From positions 1 through 10,463 of the forward strand of contig NZ_CAMLJP010000162.1 of assembly GCF_946480385.1 (NCBI RefSeq): 10,463 bases of DNA, read 5' to 3'. Positions 1 through 6,317 of this stretch are shown here, in pieces. The stretch comes from an uncultured Azospirillum sp. GTDB lineage: Bacteria; Pseudomonadota; Alphaproteobacteria; Azospirillales; Azospirillaceae. The notes under the pieces were generated by a model, which saw nothing but the letters and a program-made list of their open reading frames with translations, was not told where the DNA came from and ran no database searches. The position numbers were made by a program, and so were the translations under genes. Positions within the stretch are counted from its first letter, which is position 1. The number at the start of each line of letters is the position of its first letter.

Positions 1-85
1 CGGTCTCGACGCCGCTGCCATCCGCCTTGACGCGGATCTTCACGTTGTAGTCGACCACTCGCTTAACGGGGACGAGGACTTTCAT
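1..85 (-). CDS. etfB: Electron transfer flavoprotein beta subunit, N-terminal fragment (cut by window edge)
   Basis: Only the first 28 codons are inside the window. They read MKVLVPVKRVVDYNVKIRVK and continue ADGSGVET, which is the characteristic start of bacterial and mitochondrial EtfB. EtfB pairs with EtfA to form the soluble FAD/AMP-binding heterodimer that takes electrons from acyl-CoA and related dehydrogenases and passes them to ETF:ubiquinone oxidoreductase. The start ATG is preceded by AGGGTGAG, a usable ribosome binding site. A strong sigma70-like promoter lies about 70 bases upstream, so the gene can be expressed apart from the adenosyltransferase gene before it. etfA would be expected just outside the window; that is known gene order, not seen here. 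Confidence 0.93.
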   Translation of the reverse strand, partial: MKVLVPVKRVVDYNVKIRVKADGSGVET

Positions 86-155
86 AACTCACCCTGGCTG
101 CTGAGCGCGCGCCTGTTACGGCGAACACCGCGAAAATTGCTGTGGTTGCGAACGG

Positions 156-184
156 ACCATAGGATCTGGCATTACCACTGTCAA
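156..184 (-). promoter_or_regulatory. Sigma70-type promoter for etfB
   Basis: Read on the minus strand, TTGACA (179-184) is followed after exactly 17 bases by TATGGT (156-161). The -35 hexamer is a perfect match to the consensus and the -10 keeps TAT and the final T. Transcription would begin near position 149 and give a leader of about 60 bases before the etfB start codon. It sits in the 187-base gap between the adenosyltransferase gene and etfB. The assignment is by motif only. Confidence 0.65.
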
Positions 185-272
185 TGACGCGCCGGATGCG
201 CGGGCGGCGTCGTGTGCCCGCCTCTTTGTCGCGGCAGGGGCGAATGCGCGGCGTTCACCGGACTGCGCAGGC

Positions 273-842
273 TCAGCGGTTGGCGCCGGGCACCCACAGC
301 ACGTCGTCCGCCCCGTTGCGGTTCACCACCCGGCTCAGCACGAACAGATGGTCGGACAGCCGGTTGACGTATTTCAGCGCCGCCGGCGTCACCGGCTCGT
401 GCCGCGCCAGATCGGTCATCAGCCGTTCCGCCCGGCGTACCACGGTGCGCGCCAGATGCAGATGCGCCGCCGCCGGAGAGCCACCGGGCAGGATGAAGGA
501 GGTCAGCGGCGCCAGATCGGCGTTCATCGCGTCGATCTCCGCTTCCAGCCGGTCGACCTGCGCCTGGACGATGCGCAGCGGCGGGTATTTCGGCTCCTCC
601 TCCTCCGGCGTGCAGAGGTCGGCGCCCAGGTCGAACAGGTCGTTCTGGATGCGGCCCAGCATGGCGTCGGCCTCCGTCAGGCCGGCGGTGTGCAGGCGGG
701 CCATGCCGATGACGGCGTTCGCCTCGTCCACCGTGCCATAGGCGGCGACGCGGCGGTCATGCTTCGGCACGCGGCTGCCGTCGCCCAGCGAGGTTTCGCC
801 GGCGTCGCCGCCGCGCGTGTAGATCTTGGTCAGCTTCACCAT
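273..842 (-). CDS. Cob(I)yrinic acid a,c-diamide / cob(I)alamin adenosyltransferase, PduO type
   Basis: This 189-residue protein transfers the 5'-deoxyadenosyl group of ATP to cob(I)alamin, making adenosylcobalamin for B12-dependent enzymes such as methylmalonyl-CoA mutase. The N-terminal ATP-binding motif YTRGGDAGETSL is at residues 8-19, followed by GTVDEANA near 36-43. The family signature FILPGGSPAAA with the arginine-rich HLHLARTVVRRAER spans 116-140, and NRLSDHLFVLSR is at 160-171. Length and motif order are normal for the PduO/MMAB family and unlike the CobA/BtuR family. It begins 9 bases after the HIG1-type gene, so the two are probably co-transcribed, with etfB next. The ribosome binding site is weak (AAGG about 13 bases upstream), which suits translational coupling. 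It could be named pduO, cobO or mmaB; sequence alone does not settle the symbol. Confidence 0.95.
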   Translation of the reverse strand: MVKLTKIYTRGGDAGETSLGDGSRVPKHDRRVAAYGTVDEANAVIGMARLHTAGLTEADAMLGRIQNDLFDLGADLCTPEEEEPKYPPLRIVQAQVDRLEAEIDAMNADLAPLTSFILPGGSPAAAHLHLARTVVRRAERLMTDLARHEPVTPAALKYVNRLSDHLFVLSRVVNRNGADDVLWVPGANR

Positions 843-851
843 GGGGAACCG

Positions 852-1046
852 TCAGCCTTGGGTCAGGATGGCGAGGACGAACAGCAGCAGCGCCGCACCC
901 TGCAGCATCACGCGCAGCCGCATCGCCTTGTTGGAGCGGCGGGGATCGCCCCGGCCGCCGCGGGCCATGAAGAAGAGGCCGACGAACAGCGAGCCGACCA
1001 CCGCCAGCATCGCCATGACCATCAGGATGGGGAAAAGATTTTGCAT
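852..1046 (-). CDS. Small twin-transmembrane protein with HIG1-type domain
   Basis: The 64-residue product has two hydrophobic segments (about residues 5-27 and 45-62) joined by a short basic loop containing RGDPRRSNKAMRLRVMLQ. That loop and the N-K-x-M-R-x-R-V-x-x-Q pattern match the HIG1 (hypoxia-induced gene 1) domain of small alphaproteobacterial and mitochondrial inner-membrane proteins. Mitochondrial members associate with respiratory complexes III/IV; the bacterial role is not established. I chose the ATG at 1044-1046 because the longer in-frame ORF (to 1226) adds a non-membrane, low-complexity N-terminus that overlaps the divergent glycosidase gene. A TATAGT sequence lies only six bases before the ATG; if used, the mRNA would be nearly leaderless. 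The gene leads the adenosyltransferase-etfB cluster. Confidence 0.85.
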   Translation of the reverse strand: MQNLFPILMVMAMLAVVGSLFVGLFFMARGGRGDPRRSNKAMRLRVMLQGAALLLFVLAILTQG

Positions 1047-1126
1047 GGCCCCACTATATCTCAGCATCCAGCCCGCGCCTATGGCGACGCGGCCCCTTGA
1101 AATCGGTGCTCCGGGTAATCCCCCGG

Positions 1127-1154
1127 TTGCCAACGCCGCCGGACTGCATAGAGT
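1127..1154 (+). promoter_or_regulatory. Possible promoter for the family 1 glycosidase
   Basis: TTGCCA (1127-1132) and TAGAGT (1149-1154) are separated by 16 bases in the 140-base gap between divergent genes. Both hexamers deviate from consensus, so this is a weak candidate only. The predicted start of transcription near 1161 would leave a short leader containing the GGAG ribosome binding site at 1174-1177. Confidence 0.3.
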
Positions 1155-1186
1155 GCCGGCGTCGGTACTGAGTGGAGATGCAGGCG

Positions 1187-2644
1187 ATGCGGCGGCGGAC
1201 TTTCCTGAAGACGGCCCTGAAGGCAACCGCGGTCGCCGCGGCCGGCACCGGCGCCTTCGCGACGCTGAGCCGCAAGTCCGTGCAGGCGGCTCCCGGAACC
1301 GCGGCGCCGTCGATGTCCTTTCCCGACGATTTCCTGTGGGGTGTCTCCACCTCCAGCTACCAGATCGAAGGCGCGGTCGCCGAGGATGGGCGCGGCCCCA
1401 GCGTCTGGGACACCTACAGCCATTCTTACGGGCGGATCGCCAACGGCGACACCGGTGACGTGGCCTGCGACCATTACCACCGCTATGCCGAGGATGTGGA
1501 CCTGATGGCGCGGGCCGGGATGAAGGCCTACCGCTTCTCCGTTGCCTGGCCGCGGGTGATGCCGCAGGGCACCGGCGCGGTGAATGCCAAGGGGCTGGAC
1601 TTCTACGACCGGCTGACCGACACGCTGCTGGCGAAAGGCATCCAGCCCTGGCCCTGCCTGTTCCACTGGGACCTGCCGCAGGCCCTGCAGGACCGCGGCG
1701 GCTGGACCAACCGCGACATCGCCGGCTGGTTCACCGACTACGCGCTGGCGGTGACCGCCCGGCTCGGCGACCGCGCCAAGCACTGGGTGATGCTGAACGA
1801 GCCGTCGGTGGTCGCCATCTTCGGCCACGGCACCGGCGGCCATGCGCCCGGCCTGACCGGCCGCGAGACCTGCCTGAAGGCGATCCACCACCAGAATCTC
1901 GCCCAGGGCACCGCGCTGGCGGCCCTGCGCAAGGCGGGCGGCAAGAACTGGCAGCTCGGCACCGTGCTGTCGCTGCAGCCGTCCTGGCCGGTCGGCGGGC
2001 TCGATTCGAACTACCCGGCCTCGCTGATGTGGGATGCGGTGTGGAACCGCTCCTGCCTCGACCCGCTGTTCAAGGGCCGCTTCCCCGAATTGCTGGAGGA
2101 GGATTTCGCCCGCATCGCCAAGCCCGACGATCTGGCGCGCATCAAGCAGCCGGTCGATTTCCTCGGCGTCAACTACTACAGCCGCATGCACCAGCAGCCC
2201 GATCCGCAGGGGCTGTTCGGCACCGGCTACGGCTCAGCGCCGGAGGGCACGCGCAAGACCGGCATGGACTGGCCGGTGGAGCCGGACGGGCTGAGCGAGA
2301 TCCTGGCCGAACTGCAGGAAAATTACGGCAATCCGCCGGTCTACGTGACGGAGAACGGCGCCGATTATCCCGACAGCATCGGCCCGAGCGGCCGTGTCGA
2401 GGACCGCGACCGCATCGCCTATCTGCGCGACCATCTGCTGGCCGCCGCCAAGTCGATCGACGAGGGCTGCAACCTCAAGGGCTACATGGTGTGGACGCTG
2501 CTGGACAATTTCGAATGGTCGGAGGGCTACCGCCGCCATTTCGGTCTGGTCCAGGTCGACCGCAAGACGATGGCCCGCACCCCCAAGGCCAGCTACGACT
2601 GGTATGCGTCGGTCATCCGCAACAACGCCGTTCCGCTGGCCTGA
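1187..2644 (+). CDS. Tat-exported family 1 glycoside hydrolase (beta-glucosidase-like)
   Basis: GH1 enzyme, 485 residues from the ATG at 1187, hydrolysing beta-glycosides with retention of configuration; beta-glucosidase is the likeliest activity. Residue numbers here count from the upstream GTG at 1172 (subtract 5 for the chosen start). The substrate-binding SSYQIEG is at 61-67, HWDLPQ at 165-170, the acid/base Glu210 in LNEPS, the nucleophile Glu394 in VTENGADY, and the aglycone-loop EWSEGY at 448-453, so all catalytic elements are intact. The N-terminus RRRTFLKTALK followed by an Ala-rich stretch ending near VQAA is a twin-arginine signal, implying export of the folded enzyme to the periplasm. 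The start at 1187 has GGAG nine bases upstream and puts the arginines right after Met; the GTG at 1172 and ATG at 1178 are alternatives. Many bacterial GH1 enzymes are cytoplasmic, so the Tat signal is notable. The next gene begins 22 bases later. Confidence 0.95.
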   Translation: MRRRTFLKTALKATAVAAAGTGAFATLSRKSVQAAPGTAAPSMSFPDDFLWGVSTSSYQIEGAVAEDGRGPSVWDTYSHSYGRIANGDTGDVACDHYHRYAEDVDLMARAGMKAYRFSVAWPRVMPQGTGAVNAKGLDFYDRLTDTLLAKGIQPWPCLFHWDLPQALQDRGGWTNRDIAGWFTDYALAVTARLGDRAKHWVMLNEPSVVAIFGHGTGGHAPGLTGRETCLKAIHHQNLAQGTALAALRKAGGKNWQLGTVLSLQPSWPVGGLDSNYPASLMWDAVWNRSCLDPLFKGRFPELLEEDFARIAKPDDLARIKQPVDFLGVNYYSRMHQQPDPQGLFGTGYGSAPEGTRKTGMDWPVEPDGLSEILAELQENYGNPPVYVTENGADYPDSIGPSGRVEDRDRIAYLRDHLLAAAKSIDEGCNLKGYMVWTLLDNFEWSEGYRRHFGLVQVDRKTMARTPKASYDWYASVIRNNAVPLA

Positions 2645-2666
2645 GCGAAAGCGGTAGACTGCGGCC

Positions 2667-3104
2667 ATGCCGTCCCCCCGCCCGCCCCAGCCGACCCGAT
2701 TCGCCATCCAGAAGGCGCGTGGCAAGGGGTGGAAGACGCTTGAGGTCGGGGAGGAACTGGCCCACGCCAAGGCACGCTTCGACCAGATGGTCGGCGTCAA
2801 CCCGCGGGCCTATTTCCGGCTGATCCAGCTCGATTACAACGCAGACTCCGCCTATGAGGGAATGGAGTTCAACTGGACGCTGATCGAGCTGTACGACCCG
2901 ACCGCGGGGAAACCACCTGCCGCCGCGCCGGGCGGCAGCGGCCGGACGAAAACGGCGGCCAAAGCGGCGGCGGCCGGAAAGGACGGACGGCGCGCCCGGC
3001 GGGCGGATCCCGTCGCCATCCCGTTCCGCGTCTATCTGGCGGTGATCCTGCTCGGCACGCTGGGCGGCGCGCTCGCCTATTTCTATCTGGCCGGCGGCCA
3101 TTGA
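2667..3104 (+). CDS. Hypothetical protein with single C-terminal membrane anchor
   Basis: I do not recognise the family. The 145-residue protein has a soluble N-terminal part (1-80) with FAIQKARGKGWKTLEVG and an aromatic FRLIQLDYNADS segment, a Pro/Ala/Gly/Lys-rich linker (about 80-115, ending GRRARRADP), and one hydrophobic segment (about 119-141) before a four-residue tail. The basic cluster before the membrane segment suggests that the N-terminal domain is cytoplasmic and the protein is tail-anchored. The N-terminal part gives the impression of a small compact alpha/beta domain, but no catalytic motif is visible. It lies 22 bases after the glycosidase stop with only a weak ribosome binding site, so co-transcription is likely, although a functional link is not evident. 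High GC and unbroken coding support a real gene. Confidence 0.8.
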   Translation: MPSPRPPQPTRFAIQKARGKGWKTLEVGEELAHAKARFDQMVGVNPRAYFRLIQLDYNADSAYEGMEFNWTLIELYDPTAGKPPAAAPGGSGRTKTAAKAAAAGKDGRRARRADPVAIPFRVYLAVILLGTLGGALAYFYLAGGH

Positions 3105-3123
3105 GTCGGCCACCGAGCCGGCT
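3104..3123 (+). terminator. Possible terminator hairpin after the 2667-3104 gene
   Basis: AGTCGGC (3104-3110) can pair with GCCGGCT (3117-3123) around a 6-base loop, giving seven pairs with one G-U wobble. It overlaps the last base of the stop codon. No T-run follows, so intrinsic termination is uncertain. Confidence 0.3.
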
Positions 3124-3500
3124 ATTGCGGGGATAGGCTCCGCTTCCTCCACTCTGCGACCTGCCATTTGCGGTGCCGCGGTCGCCCTGCCGGCTGCGGC
3201 GCGGCGATTCGCGCATCGCCGGGCCTGCTCCTTCCAATTGCATTTGTTATTTCGCTGCACGTTAATAAATATTTCAGACAACAGGCCGCATTGATGGTCT
3301 CACCGCTTGTGGCGGACATATATCGGTGGTAGTGTTTCCAAGCGTAAAATACTAATCATCGGTATAGATAACAAGATAATTCATTAAAATTTTAAGCAGT
3401 TGTTCTGAGAGATGCAATTTATGCATGCATGTCATGCTGCATCTCTGCTGACTTAATGGATCGACAGCTCGGATCACCCTCTTTCCTACTGGAGGCGGGA
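3124..3500. other. Gene-free region, A+T-rich in its second half
   Basis: No ORF here has a believable protein or ribosome binding site. The first 110 bases are GC-rich like the surroundings. From about 3235 the sequence turns A+T-rich (runs such as TTAATAAATATTT and TCATTAAAATTTTAAG) until the sulfotransferase-like gene. It probably holds that gene's promoter and leader; TATAGAT near 3363 could be a -10 element, but no convincing -35 accompanies it. A 9-base inverted repeat at 3408-3446 is listed separately. The A+T-rich segment could also be a scar of past insertion. Confidence 0.6.
3408..3446. repeat. Perfect 9-bp inverted repeat upstream of the sulfotransferase-like gene
   Basis: AGAGATGCA (3408-3416) and TGCATCTCT (3438-3446) are exact reverse complements separated by 21 bases. 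The spacer itself contains the palindrome ATGCATGCAT (3421-3430) and further CATG units. The structure ends 54 bases before the preferred start codon at 3501. It could be a dyad operator for a regulator or an RNA hairpin in the leader; no T-run follows, so it is not an obvious terminator. The longer ORF start at 3429 lies inside this structure, which argues against that start. Confidence 0.5.
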
Positions 3501-4511
3501 ATGGCTTTGTCTGACCTCAGCGGTTTTGAACTGACGAGACTTGCCGACATGGTGAGGCGAGACGCGCCCGCACTTATGTCGCTGCCTCTCGAACCGGACG
3601 GGAAATACCAGACCCGATCCATGTTGCTGGGGGAGTTGGCCTGCGGCGTGGTCGGGACGCTGTCGGCGGCCTTCCGCCGGATTCCGCCGGAGGACTTCCC
3701 GATCCTGCACTGCGCCTGGGGGCGGGCGCGGGTCGGCTCCACCGCCCTTGCGAATCTGTTCGGCATGATCGGCGTGCCGGCCTATTACCAGCCCGTCAAG
3801 GCACTGCTGCGCAACGCCCTGACGGGCACGCCGCCGGAAAGCTGGACTCTCCGTGCCGGCGACGGCGGGGCGCCGCTGTTCATCAAGGATGTCGCCGGTC
3901 CCTACCTGATCGCCGAATGCCTGTATGTCCCGCTGGAAATCCTGCTCCAGGCCGGCTTCCCGGCCGACCGGCTGCATCTGATCATTCTCGACCGCGATCC
4001 GGCACAGTCGCTGGCCTCCTGGCTGGAGAAATGGTCGGGCCGGGTGCCGCGCGACCGGCTGCTCGCCAATTTCGTCCTCGCCACCCTCAACGTCATCCGC
4101 GTCGAGGCCTGCGCGCGCCGCTGCGGCGTTCCGGTCACCCATTACATCCATGAGGCGAGCCGCCGGCCCGTCGCGGCGGCGGAGGCGCTGTTCCGCCATC
4201 TGGGGCTGGGCGACCGCTTCACCGAGCAGGCGGTGACGGACTGGCATGCCATCGACGCGCTGGATGCCGGGACATCGCGGGTGATCTTTCCGGAGGAGCC
4301 GGACGTCTACCACGTTCCCGGCCTGCACCGGACCGAACCGGAATACCGCTATCTCCATCGCGACACCCAGCTGCTGACCGACGAGGATTTCGAACTCCTC
4401 GACAGGTTCAGCCTTCCCGATCTCTACCGCGAGAACGCCGACCGCTGCGCGCGCGATCTGGGGCTGCCCTGGATCGGCGCGGACATCCGCGAGCCGGTCG
4501 CCGTCCACTGA
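3501..4511 (+). CDS. Sulfotransferase-family-like protein
   Basis: The preferred start at 3501 gives 336 residues and has GGAGG five bases upstream; the in-frame ATG at 3429 would add 24 poorly convincing residues. Residues 70-86 (HCAWGRARVGSTALANL) resemble the 5'-phosphosulfate-binding loop of PAPS-dependent sulfotransferases, where R-x-G-S/T-T follows a beta strand. Residues 163-178 (LDRDPAQSLASWLEKW) resemble the 3'-phosphate-binding motif, RDP followed by a helix with Ser. The spacing and alpha/beta character fit the family, so a role transferring sulfate from PAPS to a sugar, lipid or peptide acceptor is plausible, but the acceptor cannot be read. The loop is not canonical (RARVGST), so it could be a diverged nucleotide-binding relative. 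The coding part is GC-rich like the chromosome although its upstream region is A+T-rich. The chemoreceptor gene begins 42 bases downstream. Confidence 0.75.
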   Translation: MALSDLSGFELTRLADMVRRDAPALMSLPLEPDGKYQTRSMLLGELACGVVGTLSAAFRRIPPEDFPILHCAWGRARVGSTALANLFGMIGVPAYYQPVKALLRNALTGTPPESWTLRAGDGGAPLFIKDVAGPYLIAECLYVPLEILLQAGFPADRLHLIILDRDPAQSLASWLEKWSGRVPRDRLLANFVLATLNVIRVEACARRCGVPVTHYIHEASRRPVAAAEALFRHLGLGDRFTEQAVTDWHAIDALDAGTSRVIFPEEPDVYHVPGLHRTEPEYRYLHRDTQLLTDEDFELLDRFSLPDLYRENADRCARDLGLPWIGADIREPVAVH

Positions 4512-4553
4512 CGCCCGCCACCCTCCCGCCTGCTGCAACCAGAGAGATTTGCC

Positions 4554-6230
4554 ATGTTCGCCAGGCTTCGCATCACGCATCGCCTCATGCTGTTCATTCC
4601 GGTTCTGGTTCTGGCCCTGGCGTCCATCGTCGGGCTTTGCCTGTCCGTGCTCAGCGACAACCTGATCGACAGCCGCCGGGAGGAGCTGCGGCAGATCGTT
4701 ACGGTCGCCCGCGGCATGGTCGCCTCCTGGCACGAGAAGGAGAAATCCGGCCAGCTGACCCGCGAACAGGCCCAGACCGCCGCCCGCGACCAGCTGCGCG
4801 GCCTGCGCTTCGGCAATGGCGAGTATTTCTTCGCGCATAATTTCGACGGCGTGACCGTGGTCCATGTGAAGACCCAGTTCGAAGGCCAGAACCGCATCGG
4901 CTTCAAGGATGCCGACGGTGTCCCGACGGTGCTCCGGCAGATCGAGGCGGCCAGGCGCGGCGGCGACTTCTTCGAATACCGCTTCCCGCGCCCCGGCACC
5001 ACCGAACCGGTCGACAAGCTGGGATTCGCCGCCGGGTTCGAGCCGTGGCAGTGGGCGATCGGAACCGCGCTCTACGTCGACGACATCGAGGCGATCCGCG
5101 AGCGGATGCTGGGCCAGCTGATCGGCATCGCCTTCGCGGTCCTTCTCGCCGGCTGCGCCCTGGCCTTTGGCATCGCGCGCAGCATCAGCCGGCCGCTGCT
5201 CGACATGACCGGGCGGATGGACCGACTGGCCGGCGGCGACCATGGCGTCGAGATTCCCCATCTGGTCGACCGTCACGAACTTGGGCGGCTGGCCCGCGCG
5301 CTGGAGGTGTTCAAGAACAACCTGAAGACGGCCGACGCGCTGGCCGCCGGGCAGCGGGCGGAGCAGGAGGCCAAGGAGCGCCGGCAGGCGGCGATCGAGC
5401 AGTCGCTCACCGACTTCCACGAGCGGACGTCGCAGGTGGTGGCCGAGGTGGTCAAGGCGGCCGAACATGTGCGGTCCAACGCCGGCCAGCTCGCCGACAT
5501 GGCGAAGAGCAGCCTGTCGATGGTGGATGCCGTGAACCACGCCGCCGACGTCACCACCGGAAATGTCGAGACCATCGCCAGCGCCGCGGAGGAGCTGTCG
5601 GCGGCGGTGGCCGAGGTCAACCAGCAGGTCGCCCGTTCCGCCGAGGTGGCGCAGAATGCGGTCGATGAGGCGGAGCGGACCAACGTCACCATGCGCGGGC
5701 TGACCGAGGCGGCCCACCGCATCGGCACCATCGTCCAGGTCATCCAGGAGATCGCGACGCAGACCAACCTGCTGGCGCTGAACGCGACGATCGAGGCCGC
5801 CCGCGCCGGGGAGGCCGGCAAGGGCTTCGCCGTGGTGGCGAGCGAGGTCAAGACTCTCGCCAACCAGACGACCAAGGCGACGGAGGAAATCCAGACCTAT
5901 GTCGCCGGCATCCAGGGCGAGACCGAACATGCCGCCGCCGCGATCTCCAGCATCGGCACCATCGTTGCCGACATGCGGGCGATCGCCACCGGCATCGCCT
6001 CGGCGATGGAGCAGCAGGGGGTCACCACGCGCGATATCGCCCGCAACATCGCCGGCGCCGCCGACGGCACCAAGGAGGTTTCCAGCAACATCGACGGGGT
6101 CGCCCAGGCCGCCGAGACCACCAGCCGCGCGGCCGGTTCCCTGCATGGCGCTTCGGAGGATCTGCGGCGTCAGGCCACTGCGCTGGACGAGGATGTGACC
6201 GGCTTCTTCGAGCGGGTGCGCGCGATCTGA
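4554..6230 (+). CDS. Methyl-accepting chemotaxis protein with single Cache sensor domain
   Basis: The 558-residue protein is a transmembrane chemoreceptor. TM1 is at about 11-33, followed by a periplasmic domain (about 34-186) with [14 protein letters not shown] at 91-104 and a [13 protein letters not shown] end, the pattern of single Cache type 2 (sCache_2) domains that bind small organic acids and similar ligands. TM2 is at about 187-209, HAMP at about 210-262 ([20 protein letters not shown]), and then the long coiled-coil signalling domain. The conserved hairpin tip that contacts CheA and CheW is intact ([20 protein letters not shown], 405-424; [12 protein letters not shown], 425-436). [11 protein letters not shown] (345-355) lies in the methylation-helix region. 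The C-terminus ends FFERVRAI without a CheR-binding pentapeptide. AGAGAG precedes the ATG. No other chemotaxis gene is adjacent, so it is an orphan receptor signalling through a pathway encoded elsewhere; the ligand is unknown. Confidence 0.96.
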   Translation: MFARLRITHRLMLFIPVLVLALASIVGLCLSVLSDNLIDSRREELRQIVTVARGMVASWHEKEKSGQLTREQAQTAARDQLRGLRFGNGEYFFAHNFDGVTVVHVKTQFEGQNRIGFKDADGVPTVLRQIEAARRGGDFFEYRFPRPGTTEPVDKLGFAAGFEPWQWAIGTALYVDDIEAIRERMLGQLIGIAFAVLLAGCALAFGIARSISRPLLDMTGRMDRLAGGDHGVEIPHLVDRHELGRLARALEVFKNNLKTADALAAGQRAEQEAKERRQAAIEQSLTDFHERTSQVVAEVVKAAEHVRSNAGQLADMAKSSLSMVDAVNHAADVTTGNVETIASAAEELSAAVAEVNQQVARSAEVAQNAVDEAERTNVTMRGLTEAAHRIGTIVQVIQEIATQTNLLALNATIEAARAGEAGKGFAVVASEVKTLANQTTKATEEIQTYVAGIQGETEHAAAAISSIGTIVADMRAIATGIASAMEQQGVTTRDIARNIAGAADGTKEVSSNIDGVAQAAETTSRAAGSLHGASEDLRRQATALDEDVTGFFERVRAI

Positions 6231-6240
6231 GGACGGCCCC

Positions 6241-6290
6241 TGACTCCCGCTTTCTCCCGCTTTCTCCCGCTTTCTTCCGCTTCCGTCCGC
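6241..6290. repeat. Short tandem repeat, about five copies of a 10-bp unit
   Basis: Starting just after the chemoreceptor stop, a 10-base unit TTTCTCCCGC recurs in phase: partial at 6241-6250, exact at 6251-6260 and 6261-6270, with one change at 6271-6280 (TTTCTTCCGC) and more changes at 6281-6290. On the plus strand it is pyrimidine-only apart from the single G of each unit. It fills most of the 87-base gap between the chemoreceptor and the methyltransferase. Its copy number could vary by slippage and would alter the spacing of the leader. Confidence 0.75.
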
Positions 6291-6317
6291 CTCCGAACCG
6301 CGACGAGGGTAAACCCG

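Noticed and set aside
184..1100. Plus-strand ORFs across the adenosyltransferase and HIG1 genes
   Set aside because: Arg/Gln/His-rich shadows of clearly recognised minus-strand genes.
1079..2191. A 370-codon open frame on the minus strand opposite the GH1 gene
   Set aside because: The translated protein is low-complexity shadow sequence, while the plus strand has all GH1 catalytic motifs.
3429..3500. Upstream start for the sulfotransferase-like gene
   Set aside because: The ATG at 3429 lies inside the inverted repeat and lacks a ribosome binding site, while 3501 has GGAGG at good spacing.
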